From Streptomyces malaysiense (GTDB taxonomy: Bacteria > Actinomycetota > Actinomycetes > Streptomycetales > Streptomycetaceae): a DNA stretch of 64,000 bases. Below the pieces are notes generated by a model. The model was not told the DNA's origin, ran no database searches, and worked only from the letters and a program-made list of their open reading frames with translations. The translations under genes were made by a program, and so were the position numbers. The stretch is taken from positions 112,865 to 176,864 of the forward strand of contig NZ_LBDA02000036.1 in the NCBI RefSeq assembly GCF_000980885.2. Reading direction: 5' to 3'. Shown here in pieces: positions 8,455-17,521 of this stretch. Every line of letters starts with the position of its first letter. The stretch's first letter is position 1.

Positions 8455-9117
8455 ATGGAGACGACGAGTCGGGTGGGCGCGGCAGCGCCGGCCACGGAGG
8501 GCGGACAGGGTCTCGCCGCCGACCGGGGCACGGTCGACGGATACCTGCGGGCGCCCTTCCCCTGGTACGGGCTCGACGAGGCGTTCACGGGGCCGCGCTG
8601 GCTGATGCAGGTCGGCATGGCGTCCGACGGTGCCGTGGAGCACGGGTCGATCGGGCACGGCGACACACCGTCCGTGCTGCACGAGGGCGTCGTCGCCGAG
8701 CACCGGGAGAAGTTCGCGGCCGTGGTGACCGTCGCGGCGCATCCGTCCCGGCGGGTGGCCGACGGTTCGGGGCTGCTGGAGGCGACGTCCGTGTCGTCGG
8801 CGGCGTGGCTCGCGGGCGTGGGACTGCTGTCCTTCACCTGGCCCGGACAGATGGACCACACCCGGCGCGACGACTGGCTGGAGCAGCAGACCGAGACCGC
8901 CTGGGAACTGGCCGACGATCTCGACGGGCCGGAGTGGTCCAGGCTCTCGCTCCCGGTGGACGGGGCGGCCGCGTCCTTCCACTACCGCGAGTCGGAGTTC
9001 GGCTGGGTGCTGGCCGGCTCCACGGAGGCGGGGGTGCATCTCGGCGCGTACGGACGGGGGATGAGCGCCTACGGGCTGGGGTTCGCCGTGGTGAAGGACG
9101 TCTCCGCGTACGTGTGA
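8455..9117 (+). CDS. Conserved Streptomyces hypothetical protein
   Basis: 220 aa. ATG 8455 has AGGAGG at 8438-8443; the longer in-frame start at 8308 would add Arg/Cys-rich sequence of non-coding character. No signal peptide, membrane helix or catalytic motif is seen. The protein is Trp-rich for its size with alternating hydrophobic segments, suggesting an alpha/beta fold. I do not recognise a family. It ends at the hairpin 9122-9149, convergent with mrp. Confidence 0.7.
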   Translation: METTSRVGAAAPATEGGQGLAADRGTVDGYLRAPFPWYGLDEAFTGPRWLMQVGMASDGAVEHGSIGHGDTPSVLHEGVVAEHREKFAAVVTVAAHPSRRVADGSGLLEATSVSSAAWLAGVGLLSFTWPGQMDHTRRDDWLEQQTETAWELADDLDGPEWSRLSLPVDGAAASFHYRESEFGWVLAGSTEAGVHLGAYGRGMSAYGLGFAVVKDVSAYV

Positions 9118-9121
9118 CCCG

Positions 9122-9149
9122 AGGGGCGCCGGATGGTTCCGGCGCCCCT
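9122..9149. terminator. 12-bp hairpin followed by TTTCCC
   Basis: Arms 9122-9133 and 9138-9149 with loop TGGT, then a short T-rich run, between two convergent genes. Confidence 0.75.
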
Positions 9150-9201
9150 TTCCCGTGCCGTACGGGTCAGGACGTGAGGTGCGGGGAACGCGCGGCGGGC
9201 C

Positions 9202-10335
9202 TCAGAACTTGTTCTTGGGGGTCAGCCCCAGCGACATGCCCGACAGACCGCGCTGGCGGCCGCCGAGCTTGCCCGCGATGGAGCGCAGGGCGTTGCCGGC
9301 CGGGGAGTCGGGGTCGGTCAGCACGACCGGCCTGCCCTCGTCGCCGCCCTCGCGCAGCCGCACGTCGATGGGGATGGAGCCGAGGACCGGGACGTTCGTA
9401 CCCGTCGTACGGGTGAGGCCGTCGGCGACCAGCTGGCCGCCACCGGTGCCGAAGACGTCGACCATCTCGTCGCAGTGCGGGCAGGGCAGGCCCGACATGT
9501 TCTCGACCACGCCGACGATCTTCTGGTGGGTCTGCACCGCGATGGAGCCCGCGCGCTCGGCCACCTCGGCGGCCGCCTGCTGCGGGGTGGTGACGACCAG
9601 GATCTCGGCGTTCGGGACCAGCTGGGCCACGGAGATCGCGATGTCACCGGTGCCGGGCGGCAGGTCCAGGAGCAGGACGTCCAGGTCGCCCCAGTACACG
9701 TCGGCCAGGAACTGCTGGAGGGCTCGGTGCAGCATGGGGCCGCGCCAGACGACCGGCGCGTTGCCCGGGGTGAACATGCCGATCGAGATGACCTTCACAC
9801 CGTTCGCCGACGGCGGCATGATCATGTTCTCCACCTGGGTGGGACGCCCCTGCGCGCCCAGCATGCGCGGCACCGAGTGGCCGTAGATGTCGGCGTCCAC
9901 GACGCCCACCTTGAGGCCGTCGGCCGCCATCGCCGCCGCGAGGTTCACCGTGACCGAGGACTTGCCGACGCCGCCCTTGCCGGAGGCGACCGCGTAGACC
10001 CGGGTGAGGTTGCCCGGCTTGGCGAACGGGACCTCGCGCTCGGCCTGGCCGTCCCGCAGGGCCGCCGCCAGTTCCTTGCGCTGCTCGTCGCTCATCACGT
10101 CGAGCGTGACGTCCACGCCGGTGACGCCCTCGACGCGCGAGACCGCCTCGGTGACCCGCTGGGTGATGGTGTCGCGCATGGGGCAGCCGGAGACCGTCAG
10201 GTACACGGTGACCGCGACCGTGCCGTCCTCCCCGATCTCCACCGATTTGACCATCCCCAGTTCGGTGATGGGGCGGTTGATCTCGGGGTCGTTCACCGTC
10301 GCCAGTGCCTCGCGCACCGCGTCTTCCGTAGCCAT
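9202..10335 (-). CDS. mrp: Mrp/ApbC family Fe-S cluster carrier ATPase
   Basis: 377 aa from ATG 10335. An N-terminal DUF59/MIP18 domain (about 1-90, with VSGCPMRDT) is fused to a deviant-Walker P-loop domain (VASGKGGVGKSS, about residue 118). The DLPPGTGD motif and the C-terminal CPHC pair (about 300), which binds the bridging Fe-S cluster in the dimer, are present. It assembles or delivers Fe-S clusters to cytosolic apoproteins; in this window AdnA and WblC are plausible clients, which is inference. An upstream ATG 40 codons earlier lacks support. Confidence 0.93.
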   Translation of the reverse strand: MATEDAVREALATVNDPEINRPITELGMVKSVEIGEDGTVAVTVYLTVSGCPMRDTITQRVTEAVSRVEGVTGVDVTLDVMSDEQRKELAAALRDGQAEREVPFAKPGNLTRVYAVASGKGGVGKSSVTVNLAAAMAADGLKVGVVDADIYGHSVPRMLGAQGRPTQVENMIMPPSANGVKVISIGMFTPGNAPVVWRGPMLHRALQQFLADVYWGDLDVLLLDLPPGTGDIAISVAQLVPNAEILVVTTPQQAAAEVAERAGSIAVQTHQKIVGVVENMSGLPCPHCDEMVDVFGTGGGQLVADGLTRTTGTNVPVLGSIPIDVRLREGGDEGRPVVLTDPDSPAGNALRSIAGKLGGRQRGLSGMSLGLTPKNKF

Positions 10336-10378
10336 AAGGACGATGGTACGGCGCGCCGAGGGCCCTCCGGGTAGCCCC

Positions 10379-10975
10379 TCAGCGGTCGTCTGCGTCACGT
10401 CCCGGCGGGCGTTCCGTCCGTTCCGCCGGGAATACGACCGGACCGCCGTGACCGCGCCGTTCCTCCATCTCCTTGAGCATGTCCTGGAGCTCGGCCCGGA
10501 TCCAGTCGCGGGTGGCGACCTCGCCGAGGCCCATGCGCAGCGCGGCGATCTCCCGGGTCAGGTACTCCGTGTCGGCGATGGACCGTTCGTTCTGCTTGCG
10601 GTCCTGTTCCAGGTTGACCCGGTCGCGGTCGTCCTGCCGGTTCTGCGCGAGCAGGATCAGCGGGGCCGCGTAGGACGCCTGGAGGGACAGGGCCAGGGTC
10701 AGGAAGATGAACGGGTACTCGTCGAACCGCAGATGCCGGGGCACGCTCACGTTCCACAGCACCCAGACGATGATGACCACCGTCATCCAGACGATGAAGC
10801 GTCCCGTGCCGAGGAACCGGGCGATCCGTTCCGACAGCCGGCCGAAGGCCTCCGGGTCCCACTCGGGCAGGAAGCGGCGCCGGGGCGGTCGCGGCTGGTC
10901 GAGCCGGGGCGTGCGCGGGCGGCCGGCGGCCGTGGCACCGGTGGGCGTGCGCTCGCGCTCACGCTCAGAAGGCAT
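10379..10975 (-). CDS. DUF1003 membrane protein
   Basis: 198 aa. A polar N-terminus is followed by two membrane helices (VWMTVVIIVWVLWN near residue 75, and FIFLTLALSLQASYAAP near 100) and a long charged helix containing LAQNRQDDRDRVNLEQD, the DUF1003 signature. Function is unknown; the pairing with an MgtE-type CBS protein is conserved across actinobacteria. Its ATG at 10975 lies 11 nt inside the upstream gene's 3' end, so the two are coupled. Confidence 0.87.
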   Translation of the reverse strand: MPSERERERTPTGATAAGRPRTPRLDQPRPPRRRFLPEWDPEAFGRLSERIARFLGTGRFIVWMTVVIIVWVLWNVSVPRHLRFDEYPFIFLTLALSLQASYAAPLILLAQNRQDDRDRVNLEQDRKQNERSIADTEYLTREIAALRMGLGEVATRDWIRAELQDMLKEMEERRGHGGPVVFPAERTERPPGRDADDR

Positions 10976-12263
10976 GGCCGGCCCCCTTGCCGCCCTCGGG
11001 GCTCTCCTCCAGGTGGAACTCGGTCTCACGCCAGTCGTCGGGCAGCATGTGGTCCAGTACGTCGTCGACGGTCACCGCGCCCAGCAGCGACCCGGCCTCG
11101 TCCACCACGGGCGCGGCCACCATGTCGTAGGTGGCGAAGAACCCGGCGATCAGCGGGAGCGAGGCGTCCGGGGACAGCGGCTGGAGATCGTCGTCCAGGA
11201 GCGAGCTGACCAGGGTGTACGGGGGGTCGCGCAGCAGCCGCTGGAAGTGGGCCGTGCCGAGGTACTTGCCGGTCGGGGTCTCGTCAGGCGGGCGGCAGAC
11301 GTAGACCTGGGCGGCGAGCGCGGGGGAGAGGTCGGGGTTGCGCACGCGGGCGAGGGCGTCGGCGACGGTGGCGTCCGGGCGCAGCACGATCGGCTCGGTG
11401 GTCATCAGACCGCCGGCCGTGTGCTCCTCGTACGACATCAGGCGCCGCATGTCGGCCGCGTCGCCGGGCTGCATCAGGCTCAGCAGCCGTTCCTTGTCCT
11501 CCTCCGGCAGCTCGGAGAGCAGGTCGGCCGCATCGTCCGGGTCCATGGCCTCCAGGACGTCGGCGGCGCGCTCCTCCTGGAGCTTGCCGAGGATCTCGAT
11601 CTGGTCGTCCTCCGGCAGCTCCTCCAGGACGTCGGCGAGCCGGTCGTCGTCCAGGGCGGCGGCGACCTCGGCGCGCCGCTTGGGGGAGAGGTGGTGCAGC
11701 ACGTTGGCGAGGTCGGCGGGGCGCAGCTGCTCGAAGGTGGCGAGCAGGTTCTCGGCGCCCTGCCCGTGCTCCTCCAGGGAGAAGCCGGAGACGCCCGCCC
11801 AGTCCACGGTCAGCGTCTCGCCCTTGACCCGGCGGAACGCGCTGCCCTTGCGGCCCTTGCGGACGAAGACGCGGTCGATCTCCCAGTCCCGGCGTGCGGG
11901 CAGCTGCTGCACGGACATGTCGAGGACGGTGGCCTCCTCGCGGGTCTCCACCAGGGTGACCCGCCGGTCCAGCAGCTCGCCGAAGACCAGCCGCTCGGTG
12001 GGCCGCTGCTCGAAGCGGCGCACGTTCATGACACCGGTGCTGATGACCTGCCCGGACTCGATGCCGCTGATCCGGGTCATGGGCAGGAAGATGCGGCGCC
12101 GGGTGGACAGTTCGACGACGAGGCCGAGCACGCGCGGGGGTCTCCTGCCCACGCGCAGCATCACGACGAGATCGCGTACCCGCCCCACCTGGTCGCCGTT
12201 CGGATCGAAGACGGGGACCCCGGCGAGGTGCGAGACGAAGATCCGGGGGGCGCCGGCTGCCAT
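10965..12263 (-). CDS. Cytosolic MgtE_N/CBS protein with PRC-barrel domain
   Basis: 432 aa. Domains in order: PRC-barrel-like beta domains (about 1-150), MgtE intracellular N-domain helices (about 170-275, acidic, ADVLEAMDPDDAADLLSELP), and a pair of CBS domains (about 285-415). There is no membrane channel domain, so it is not an Mg2+ transporter by itself. The architecture suggests an Mg2+ or nucleotide sensor acting on a partner, perhaps the overlapping DUF1003 protein. The same pair occurs in mycobacteria (Rv1232c/Rv1231c type). Confidence 0.87.
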   Translation of the reverse strand: MAAGAPRIFVSHLAGVPVFDPNGDQVGRVRDLVVMLRVGRRPPRVLGLVVELSTRRRIFLPMTRISGIESGQVISTGVMNVRRFEQRPTERLVFGELLDRRVTLVETREEATVLDMSVQQLPARRDWEIDRVFVRKGRKGSAFRRVKGETLTVDWAGVSGFSLEEHGQGAENLLATFEQLRPADLANVLHHLSPKRRAEVAAALDDDRLADVLEELPEDDQIEILGKLQEERAADVLEAMDPDDAADLLSELPEEDKERLLSLMQPGDAADMRRLMSYEEHTAGGLMTTEPIVLRPDATVADALARVRNPDLSPALAAQVYVCRPPDETPTGKYLGTAHFQRLLRDPPYTLVSSLLDDDLQPLSPDASLPLIAGFFATYDMVAAPVVDEAGSLLGAVTVDDVLDHMLPDDWRETEFHLEESPEGGKGAGHAF

Positions 12264-12512
12264 GGTTCTGCTTCCTTGTCAGGGGCGTGCGTACGAGGTC
12301 TGCATCGAGGTCTGCGCGAAGTGGTGTGCGACCGGGATTGCGTTTGTCGGTGAATTGCTCGGATTTGCCCGCACGGTTGCGCTTCAGGCTAGCCCGTACC
12401 GCCCGGATACGCCCTGGTGGGGGGTCCGGACGGACTGGCTCCGCCGGACGGCCGGGGCACCGGTACGCTGCGGTACGCCGCTGAAGGAACCGTCGGAAAG
12501 GCGACCTCACCT

Positions 12513-13253
12513 GTGACTGCGATTCCCCCCGGCCGTACCCGCCCGGTGACCGCGCTGTGCGCGCTGGCCGTGACGGGCGCGGCGGTGCTGAGCGGATGCG
12601 GCGGCGATCCGGACGCGGGCACGAACGGGGTCGGCAAGCTGTCCGCCGACAAGATCCAGGCGCGGACGCGGTCCGCGGCGCAGAGGGCCTCGGCGGTCCG
12701 GCTGTCCGGGACCGTGGTGACCAGCGGCCGCACGTACCGGCTCGACATGCGCCTCAAGGACGACGGCGGGACCGGCTCGGTGACCTCGGGCGCCGACACC
12801 TTCAAGCTGCTGCGGGTCGGCACCCAGCTGTACCTGAAGGCCGACGCGGACTTCTGGGCGCGGTCGGACGGCAAGGGCGGCGACGGGAACGGGGCGGCGG
12901 CCAAGCTCGACGGGAAGTACGTGAAGGTGCCGCAGGGGGACCCCGCGTACAAGAAGTTCAGCGGCTTCACGGACAAGGACGTCCTCCTCTCGGGTCTGCT
13001 CACACTGCACGGCTCGCTGGCGACCGACGGGCGGCACACCCGGGCGAGTACCCCGACGATCCGCATCACGGGCGACCACGGCTCTGGCGGCACCCTCGAC
13101 GTCTCCCTCAAGGGCGCCCCCTACCCGCTCGCGCTCACCCGCGCGGGCGACGCGGGCACGCTCCGCTTCTCCGACTGGGGCGCCAACTTCACCGTCCGTG
13201 AACCCGAGGACTCGGAGACGGTGGACTACGGGCGGCAGCTGCCCACGTCGTAG
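12513..13253 (+). CDS. Secreted lipoprotein, LprG/LppX-like fold suspected
   Basis: 246 aa from GTG 12513 with GGAAAGG upstream. Signal peptide with lipobox LSGC (Cys about residue 29). The mature part has alternating strands (VRLSGTVVTSGRTYRLDMRL, then SGADTFKLLRVGTQLYLKAD) resembling the half-barrel of LppX/LprG lipid-carrying lipoproteins; that is a pattern judgement, not proof. It is divergent from the MgtE/CBS gene and ends convergent with the next gene. Confidence 0.8.
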   Translation: MTAIPPGRTRPVTALCALAVTGAAVLSGCGGDPDAGTNGVGKLSADKIQARTRSAAQRASAVRLSGTVVTSGRTYRLDMRLKDDGGTGSVTSGADTFKLLRVGTQLYLKADADFWARSDGKGGDGNGAAAKLDGKYVKVPQGDPAYKKFSGFTDKDVLLSGLLTLHGSLATDGRHTRASTPTIRITGDHGSGGTLDVSLKGAPYPLALTRAGDAGTLRFSDWGANFTVREPEDSETVDYGRQLPTS

Positions 13254-13416
13254 CGGGGGAGGCGCCGGGACCACGGGCACCGGCGCACACCGGCACCGCG
13301 GTACACCGGTACCGGCTCGCACCGGCGCTTCGGGCAACGACGGCCCCGCCGTCCGCCGCGGCGGTGAGACTCGGCGGTGGTGCCCGGCGGCGCCGGGCGC
13401 TGCCCGCGCCCGGCGG

Positions 13417-13932
13417 TCACCGCCCCTTGCGGCGCCTCGCGAGGAGCTTCGGCAGGGCCGCCGGCACCGGTCGGCGCGTGGTCGCCGGGGTCGGCACCGG
13501 TCTCTGTGCCAGGTCGCCGTCGGGCAGCGCGGCCACCGCACCCGTCGGCGTCAGACGCAGCACCCGGCACTCACGCGCCCAGCGGTCCGTCATCAGCTCG
13601 GCGTCGGGGGCGTTCAGCCGCTTGCCCTTGAGCTCGGCGACCGCCGCCGCCCACTCCGGAGTGCCGGCCGTCAGCTCGTTCACCGCGGCCGCGAAGGAGA
13701 CCAGCCGGCCCCCCTTGTCCTTGCCGCGCGCGGTCACCTCGGCGCCGCCCCCGTCGGCCAGCCCCGTCAGCGGCTGCTCCCCGGGCCCGTCGCCGACCAG
13801 GCACACCGCGCCCTCGTGCCACACATGCCACACGGCACGCGCGGCGGACGCCTCCGCGCCCCGCACCCACAGCAGGCCGGACTTCTTCGCGGCCTCCTCG
13901 ATGAGAGCCCGCTCGAGCAGCTCGGTTGTCAT
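13417..13932 (-). CDS. Conserved hypothetical protein upstream of nothing, downstream of corA
   Basis: 171 aa. Segments such as AVWHVWHEGAVCLVGDGPGEQPL and EVTARGKDKGGRLVSF suggest a small beta-barrel, perhaps of the flavin-reductase-like split-barrel group, but no cofactor motif is firm. A basic tail ends in LLARRRKGR. The start lies 22 nt after the corA stop, on the same strand, so it probably shares the corA transcript. Confidence 0.7.
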   Translation of the reverse strand: MTTELLERALIEEAAKKSGLLWVRGAEASAARAVWHVWHEGAVCLVGDGPGEQPLTGLADGGGAEVTARGKDKGGRLVSFAAAVNELTAGTPEWAAAVAELKGKRLNAPDAELMTDRWARECRVLRLTPTGAVAALPDGDLAQRPVPTPATTRRPVPAALPKLLARRRKGR

Positions 13933-13954
13933 ACGTCCACCCTATCCACGCCGC

Positions 13955-15082
13955 TCACAGCCATCCGTTGCGCTTCAGCGTCCGGTGGATGCCCAGGCAC
14001 AGCACGACCGTGATGCCCATGATCACCGGGTAGCCGTACTTCCAGTGGAGCTCGGGCATGTACTTGAAGTTCATGCCGTACACCCCGCACACCATGGTCG
14101 GCACGGCGATGATCGCGGCCCACGCGGTGATCTTCCGCATGTCCTCGTTCTGCGCGACCGACGCCTGCGCGAGGTTGGCCTGGAGGATGGAGTTGAGCAG
14201 TTCGTCGAAGCCGACGACCTGCTCGTGGACGCGGGCGACATGGTCGGCGACGTCCCGGAAGTACTTCTGGATGTCCGGGTCGATCAGCCGCATCGGACGC
14301 TCGCTGAGCAGCTGCATGGGTCGCAGCAGGGGCGCCACCGCCCGCTTGAACTCCATGACCTCGCGCTTGAGTTGGTAGATCCGCGCGGAGTCCACACCGC
14401 GCGAGACCCCGCCCCGCCCCGGCGAGAAGACCTCGGTCTCCACCTCGTCGATGTCGTCCTGCACCGCGTCGGCGACCGCGATGTACCCGTCCACCACATG
14501 GTCGGCGATCGCGTGCAGCACCGCCGAGGGGCCCTTGGCCAGCAGCTCCGGGTCGTCCTGGAGCCGGTGCCGCAGCGCCCGCAGCGAGCCCTGGCCGCCG
14601 TGCCGCACGGTGATGAAGAAGTCCCGGCCGGTGAAGCACATCACCTCGCCGGCCTCCACGACCTCGCTGGTCGCGGTCAGCTGGTCGTGCTCGATGTAGT
14701 GGATCGTCTTGAAGACGGTGAAGAGCGAGTCGTCGTAGCGCTCCAGCTTCGGCCGCTGATGCGCCTGCACCGCGTCCTCCACGGCCAGCGGGTGCAGCCC
14801 GAACTCGCCCGCGATACCGGCGAATTCGGCCTCCGTCGGCTCGTGCAGCCCGATCCAGACGAACCCGCCGTCGCGCCGCACCTGCCGCATCGCCTCCTGC
14901 GGCGTCAGCGGCTTCGCGCTCGCGAGGCGCCGGCCGTCGCGGTAGACGGCGCAGTCGACCACGGCCGAGGGGGTGGCCGGGTCGCGCGTGGTGTCGTACG
15001 AGGCGGAAGGCGCGCTGGTGGCCTTGCGCGGCGAGACACGGGAGGGACGGACCACGGCGCGCAGGTCGCGGATCATCGACAT
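13955..15082 (-). CDS. corA: CorA family Mg2+/Co2+ transporter
   Basis: 375 aa. A large cytosolic alpha/beta domain (1-310) precedes two C-terminal membrane helices; the selectivity signature GMN lies in VYGMNFKYMPEL at the end of helix 1 (about residue 332). ATG 15082 has AAGGAG 7 nt upstream. CorA imports Mg2+ as a pentamer gated by cytosolic Mg2+. The long 5' region (15083-15615) contains a very strong SD with a 15-codon ORF and several hairpins, suggesting post-transcriptional control. Confidence 0.92.
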   Translation of the reverse strand: MSMIRDLRAVVRPSRVSPRKATSAPSASYDTTRDPATPSAVVDCAVYRDGRRLASAKPLTPQEAMRQVRRDGGFVWIGLHEPTEAEFAGIAGEFGLHPLAVEDAVQAHQRPKLERYDDSLFTVFKTIHYIEHDQLTATSEVVEAGEVMCFTGRDFFITVRHGGQGSLRALRHRLQDDPELLAKGPSAVLHAIADHVVDGYIAVADAVQDDIDEVETEVFSPGRGGVSRGVDSARIYQLKREVMEFKRAVAPLLRPMQLLSERPMRLIDPDIQKYFRDVADHVARVHEQVVGFDELLNSILQANLAQASVAQNEDMRKITAWAAIIAVPTMVCGVYGMNFKYMPELHWKYGYPVIMGITVVLCLGIHRTLKRNGWL

Positions 15083-15372
15083 GGGCAGGCTCCTTCGCGA
15101 CAGGCAGCGAAAGACCGCCGAGGACGGGTGGAACTACCCGGAATGAGGACGTCCTGAAGAAATTTCCCCGGCCGGGGCAGGGGAAGGGGTTTGGCTCGTC
15201 CACAAAGCGGGGAGCACCGCACCGTTGCGGTGGCGATTTCGCTGCTGATGCAGAACTGACGCAGATCAGGCAAGGCGAGACGAAGTGCTCTTCCGAACAG
15301 TGACGCGCACAGGGAGGCGGTAGCCGGCCAGAACGGAAACCGGTCAGTGGCTACGACAGCCAGTGACTACAT

Positions 15373-15420
15373 TCAGCGGGCGGAAGAGCGAGTGGTACTA
15401 CCAGGTCGACTTCGATCCAT
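15373..15420 (-). CDS. Candidate 15-aa leader peptide upstream of corA
   Basis: MDRSRPGSTTRSSAR. ATG 15420 is preceded by GGAGGAGGT, the strongest SD site in the window, with a 9-nt spacer. The stop is followed within 6 nt by the 15343-15367 hairpin. Position and the structured surroundings suggest a regulatory uORF for corA, as known for the corL/mgtL class in enterobacteria; this is inference. Confidence 0.4.
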   Translation of the reverse strand: MDRSRPGSTTRSSAR

Positions 15421-15603
15421 GACAGCCCCACCTCCTCCGGCCGGTCCCTCGTAAGGGAGTTCCCAGGGTTTCGGGACTCGACAGCGCGCCCCCAGAGCCT
15501 CGAAGGCCTGGAGGCAATCCTGGCGTGCCGCCCCGAACCGCTGGCTCAGAGTACCAGCCGCCCTTGCTGTCAAGGTGCCGCTTTGCCCGCCACTGACGAG
15601 TTC

Positions 15604-15609
15604 TATGCT
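15604..15609 (+). promoter_or_regulatory. -10 box TATGCT of a leaderless SUFU-domain transcript
   Basis: TATGCT ends 6 nt before ATG 15616 and no SD site is present, so transcription should begin at or next to the start codon. Confidence 0.55.
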
Positions 15610-15615
15610 CACCGC

Positions 15616-16200
15616 ATGGTTGATGTTCTTCCTCTGGTCGAGGCACGGTTGACCACCGCGCTGGGCGCCCCGGACGCGCGCGCGGCCGTCACCTTCCTCG
15701 GCACGGACCGCATCGAGGTGCTCCGCTTCACCGAGGGGGACGTCGTCCGCTACGCGACCCTCGGCATGTCCGCGCACCCCATGAGCGATCCCACCGCGCT
15801 GGTCGCCGATCCCGTCAAGGGCCCCCGCGCCGAACTCGTGCTGTCCGTGCGCGCGGGTGTCGCCGACACCGACAAGGTGCTCCGCCCGCTCGCCGTGCTC
15901 GCGGCTTCTCCGCAGGTCGAGGGGCTGATCGTGACCCCGGGCGCGTCACTGGACGTGGGCGGTCCGCTGTGGCCCGGAGCCCCCTTCACCTCGGTCCTGG
16001 TGGGCGAGGGCGGCGGACTGGTCGAGGATCTGGAGCTGGACGACCCGCTGGACCCCGTGCGGTTCCTGCCGCTGCTGCCGATGACCCCGAACGAGGCCGC
16101 CTTCAAGCGGGTGCAGGGCGCCCAGGTCCTCCAGGAACGCTGGCTGGCACACGGAACGGACCTGCGGGATCCCGTCCGCAGGTCCGTACCGCTCGGGTGA
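15616..16200 (+). CDS. Suppressor-of-fused (SUFU) domain protein
   Basis: 194 aa. Bacterial SUFU-like fold: an N-terminal helix (VDVLPLVEARLTTALG), a YATLGMSAHPM strand, PRAELVLSVRAG, and the LLPMTPNEAAFKRVQGA motif before the C-terminus. Such proteins occur as immunity or adaptor proteins and as stand-alone cytosolic proteins in Streptomyces; the role here is unknown. ATG 15616 is chosen over in-frame 15583 because of the leaderless promoter at 15604. Confidence 0.85.
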   Translation: MVDVLPLVEARLTTALGAPDARAAVTFLGTDRIEVLRFTEGDVVRYATLGMSAHPMSDPTALVADPVKGPRAELVLSVRAGVADTDKVLRPLAVLAASPQVEGLIVTPGASLDVGGPLWPGAPFTSVLVGEGGGLVEDLELDDPLDPVRFLPLLPMTPNEAAFKRVQGAQVLQERWLAHGTDLRDPVRRSVPLG

Positions 16201-16221
16201 GCGAACTCACTCGGGTCCGGG

Positions 16222-17445
16222 TCAGCCGGCGAAGACCGTGACCCCGTCCTCGGTGGCGTGCCGCGGCGCCAGTTCCTCGGCCTCGTGGGCGAGGGCGCGG
16301 CGCCGTACGACGACCACCACGGCGCCCAGCAGCGCGGTGACCGCGGCCACCACGAACGGGATGTGGATGTCGGTCCACTCCTCGATCTTCGGGGCGAAGT
16401 AGGGCGCGGCCGCCGCCGCGAACCACCGGACGAAGTTGTAGCCCGCGCTCGCCACCGGGCGCGGGGCGTCCGAGACGCCGAGCGCCAGTTCGGTGTAGAC
16501 GGTGTTGTTCACGCCGATGAAGGCGCCGGACAGGATGGTGCAGACGATCGCGGCGGTGTGGCCGCCGTAGCCGAGCACCAGGACGTCGGCCGCGAGCAGC
16601 ACCAGCGAGCCGCCGAGCACCTTCAGCGAGCCGAACCGCTCCTGCATGCGCGGGGCGACGAGCACCGAGAAGACCGCGAGCAGCACGCCCCAGGCGAAGA
16701 ACACCGCGCCGGAGCGGTACGGGGTCATGTCCAGCACGAACGGCGTGAAGGCCAGCACGGTGAAGAACGTGTAGTTGTAGAAGAACGCCGAGACCGCCGC
16801 CGAGGCCAGACCGCCGTGGCCGAGCGCCTTGAGCGGGTCCAGGATCGAGGTCCTGCGGGCCGGCTTCGGCTGCTCCTTCAGGAACACCGTGATGCACAGG
16901 AAGCCGATCGCCATCAGCGTGGCCGTGCCGAAGAAGGGGTAGCGCCAGCTGATGTTGCCCAGGACCGCGCCGAGCAGCGGGCCGCAGGCCATGCCGAGGC
17001 CGAGCGCGGACTCGTAGAGCAGGATGGCCGCCGCGCTGCCGCCGGCCGCGGCGCCGACGATGACGGCGAGCGCGGTGGAGACGAACAGCGCGTTGCCGAG
17101 GCCCCAGCCCGCCCGGAAGCCGACCAGCCGGCCGACCGTGTCCGAGGTGCCGGCGAGACCGGCGAAGACGACCACGAAGGCGAGGCCGAGCAGCAGCGTC
17201 CTCTTGCCGCCGATCCGGCTGGAGACGAAGCCGGTGAGCAGCATCGCGACCGCGGTGATCAGGAAGTACGAGGTGAAGAGCAGGGACACCTGACTGGGTG
17301 TGGCGTCCAGGCCCCGCGCGATCGAGGGCAGGATCGGGTCGACCAGGCCGATGCCCATGAAGGCGACGACGGAGGCGCCGGCCGTGGCCCAGACCGCCTT
17401 GGGCTGTCGCAGGATGCTGCCGGCGCCCGCGTCCAGGGGATCCAT
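16222..17445 (-). CDS. MFS transporter (drug exporter-like)
   Basis: 407 aa with about 12 predicted membrane helices and no long insert. The loop 2-3 motif is GFVSSRIGGKRTLLLG, the MFS motif A. A helix with GIGLVDPILPSIARGLDATPSQVSLL at the N-terminus resembles the DHA1 drug:H+ antiporters. GGGAGAAG precedes ATG 17445. The upstream AT-rich segment carries a 16-bp palindrome (17506-17521), the likely operator of a MarR- or TetR-type regulator encoded elsewhere. Confidence 0.88.
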   Translation of the reverse strand: MDPLDAGAGSILRQPKAVWATAGASVVAFMGIGLVDPILPSIARGLDATPSQVSLLFTSYFLITAVAMLLTGFVSSRIGGKRTLLLGLAFVVVFAGLAGTSDTVGRLVGFRAGWGLGNALFVSTALAVIVGAAAGGSAAAILLYESALGLGMACGPLLGAVLGNISWRYPFFGTATLMAIGFLCITVFLKEQPKPARRTSILDPLKALGHGGLASAAVSAFFYNYTFFTVLAFTPFVLDMTPYRSGAVFFAWGVLLAVFSVLVAPRMQERFGSLKVLGGSLVLLAADVLVLGYGGHTAAIVCTILSGAFIGVNNTVYTELALGVSDAPRPVASAGYNFVRWFAAAAAPYFAPKIEEWTDIHIPFVVAAVTALLGAVVVVVRRRALAHEAEELAPRHATEDGVTVFAG

Positions 17446-17505
17446 GTGCTTCTCCCGTTCTGCTGGATAGCGTAGATGGTTGGCTTATACACATACTAAG
17501 TTAGC

Positions 17506-17521
17506 TGCACTAATTAATGCA
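17506..17521. promoter_or_regulatory. Palindromic operator upstream of the MFS gene
   Basis: TGCACTAATTAATGCA reads as an inverted repeat with one mismatched pair, inside an AT-rich island (17470-17530) unlike the surrounding GC-rich DNA, 60-75 nt upstream of the MFS start. A second short inverted repeat, TTAGCTGCACTAA, overlaps it. Confidence 0.5.

Larger units (their letters stand above)
15083..15615. other. 533-bp intergenic region between corA and the SUFU gene, with candidate leader RNA
   Basis: Read toward corA (minus strand) it holds a series of short hairpins: GCTGG/CCAGC around 15550-15570, a CCAGGCCT-type stem with loop TCG around 15500-15520, and TCCCT/AGGGA with loop TACG around 15450-15463. 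These lead to the SD GGAGGAGGT (15429-15437) and a 15-codon ORF (15373-15420). A hairpin at 15343-15367 (10 bp, one mismatch) follows. I could not match it to the M-box or any other riboswitch. The right end carries the leaderless promoter of the SUFU gene. Confidence 0.5.

Noticed and set aside
15083..15615. M-box, cobalamin or c-di-AMP riboswitch upstream of corA
   Set aside because: I could not align any conserved core of these classes, so only an unclassified leader is proposed.
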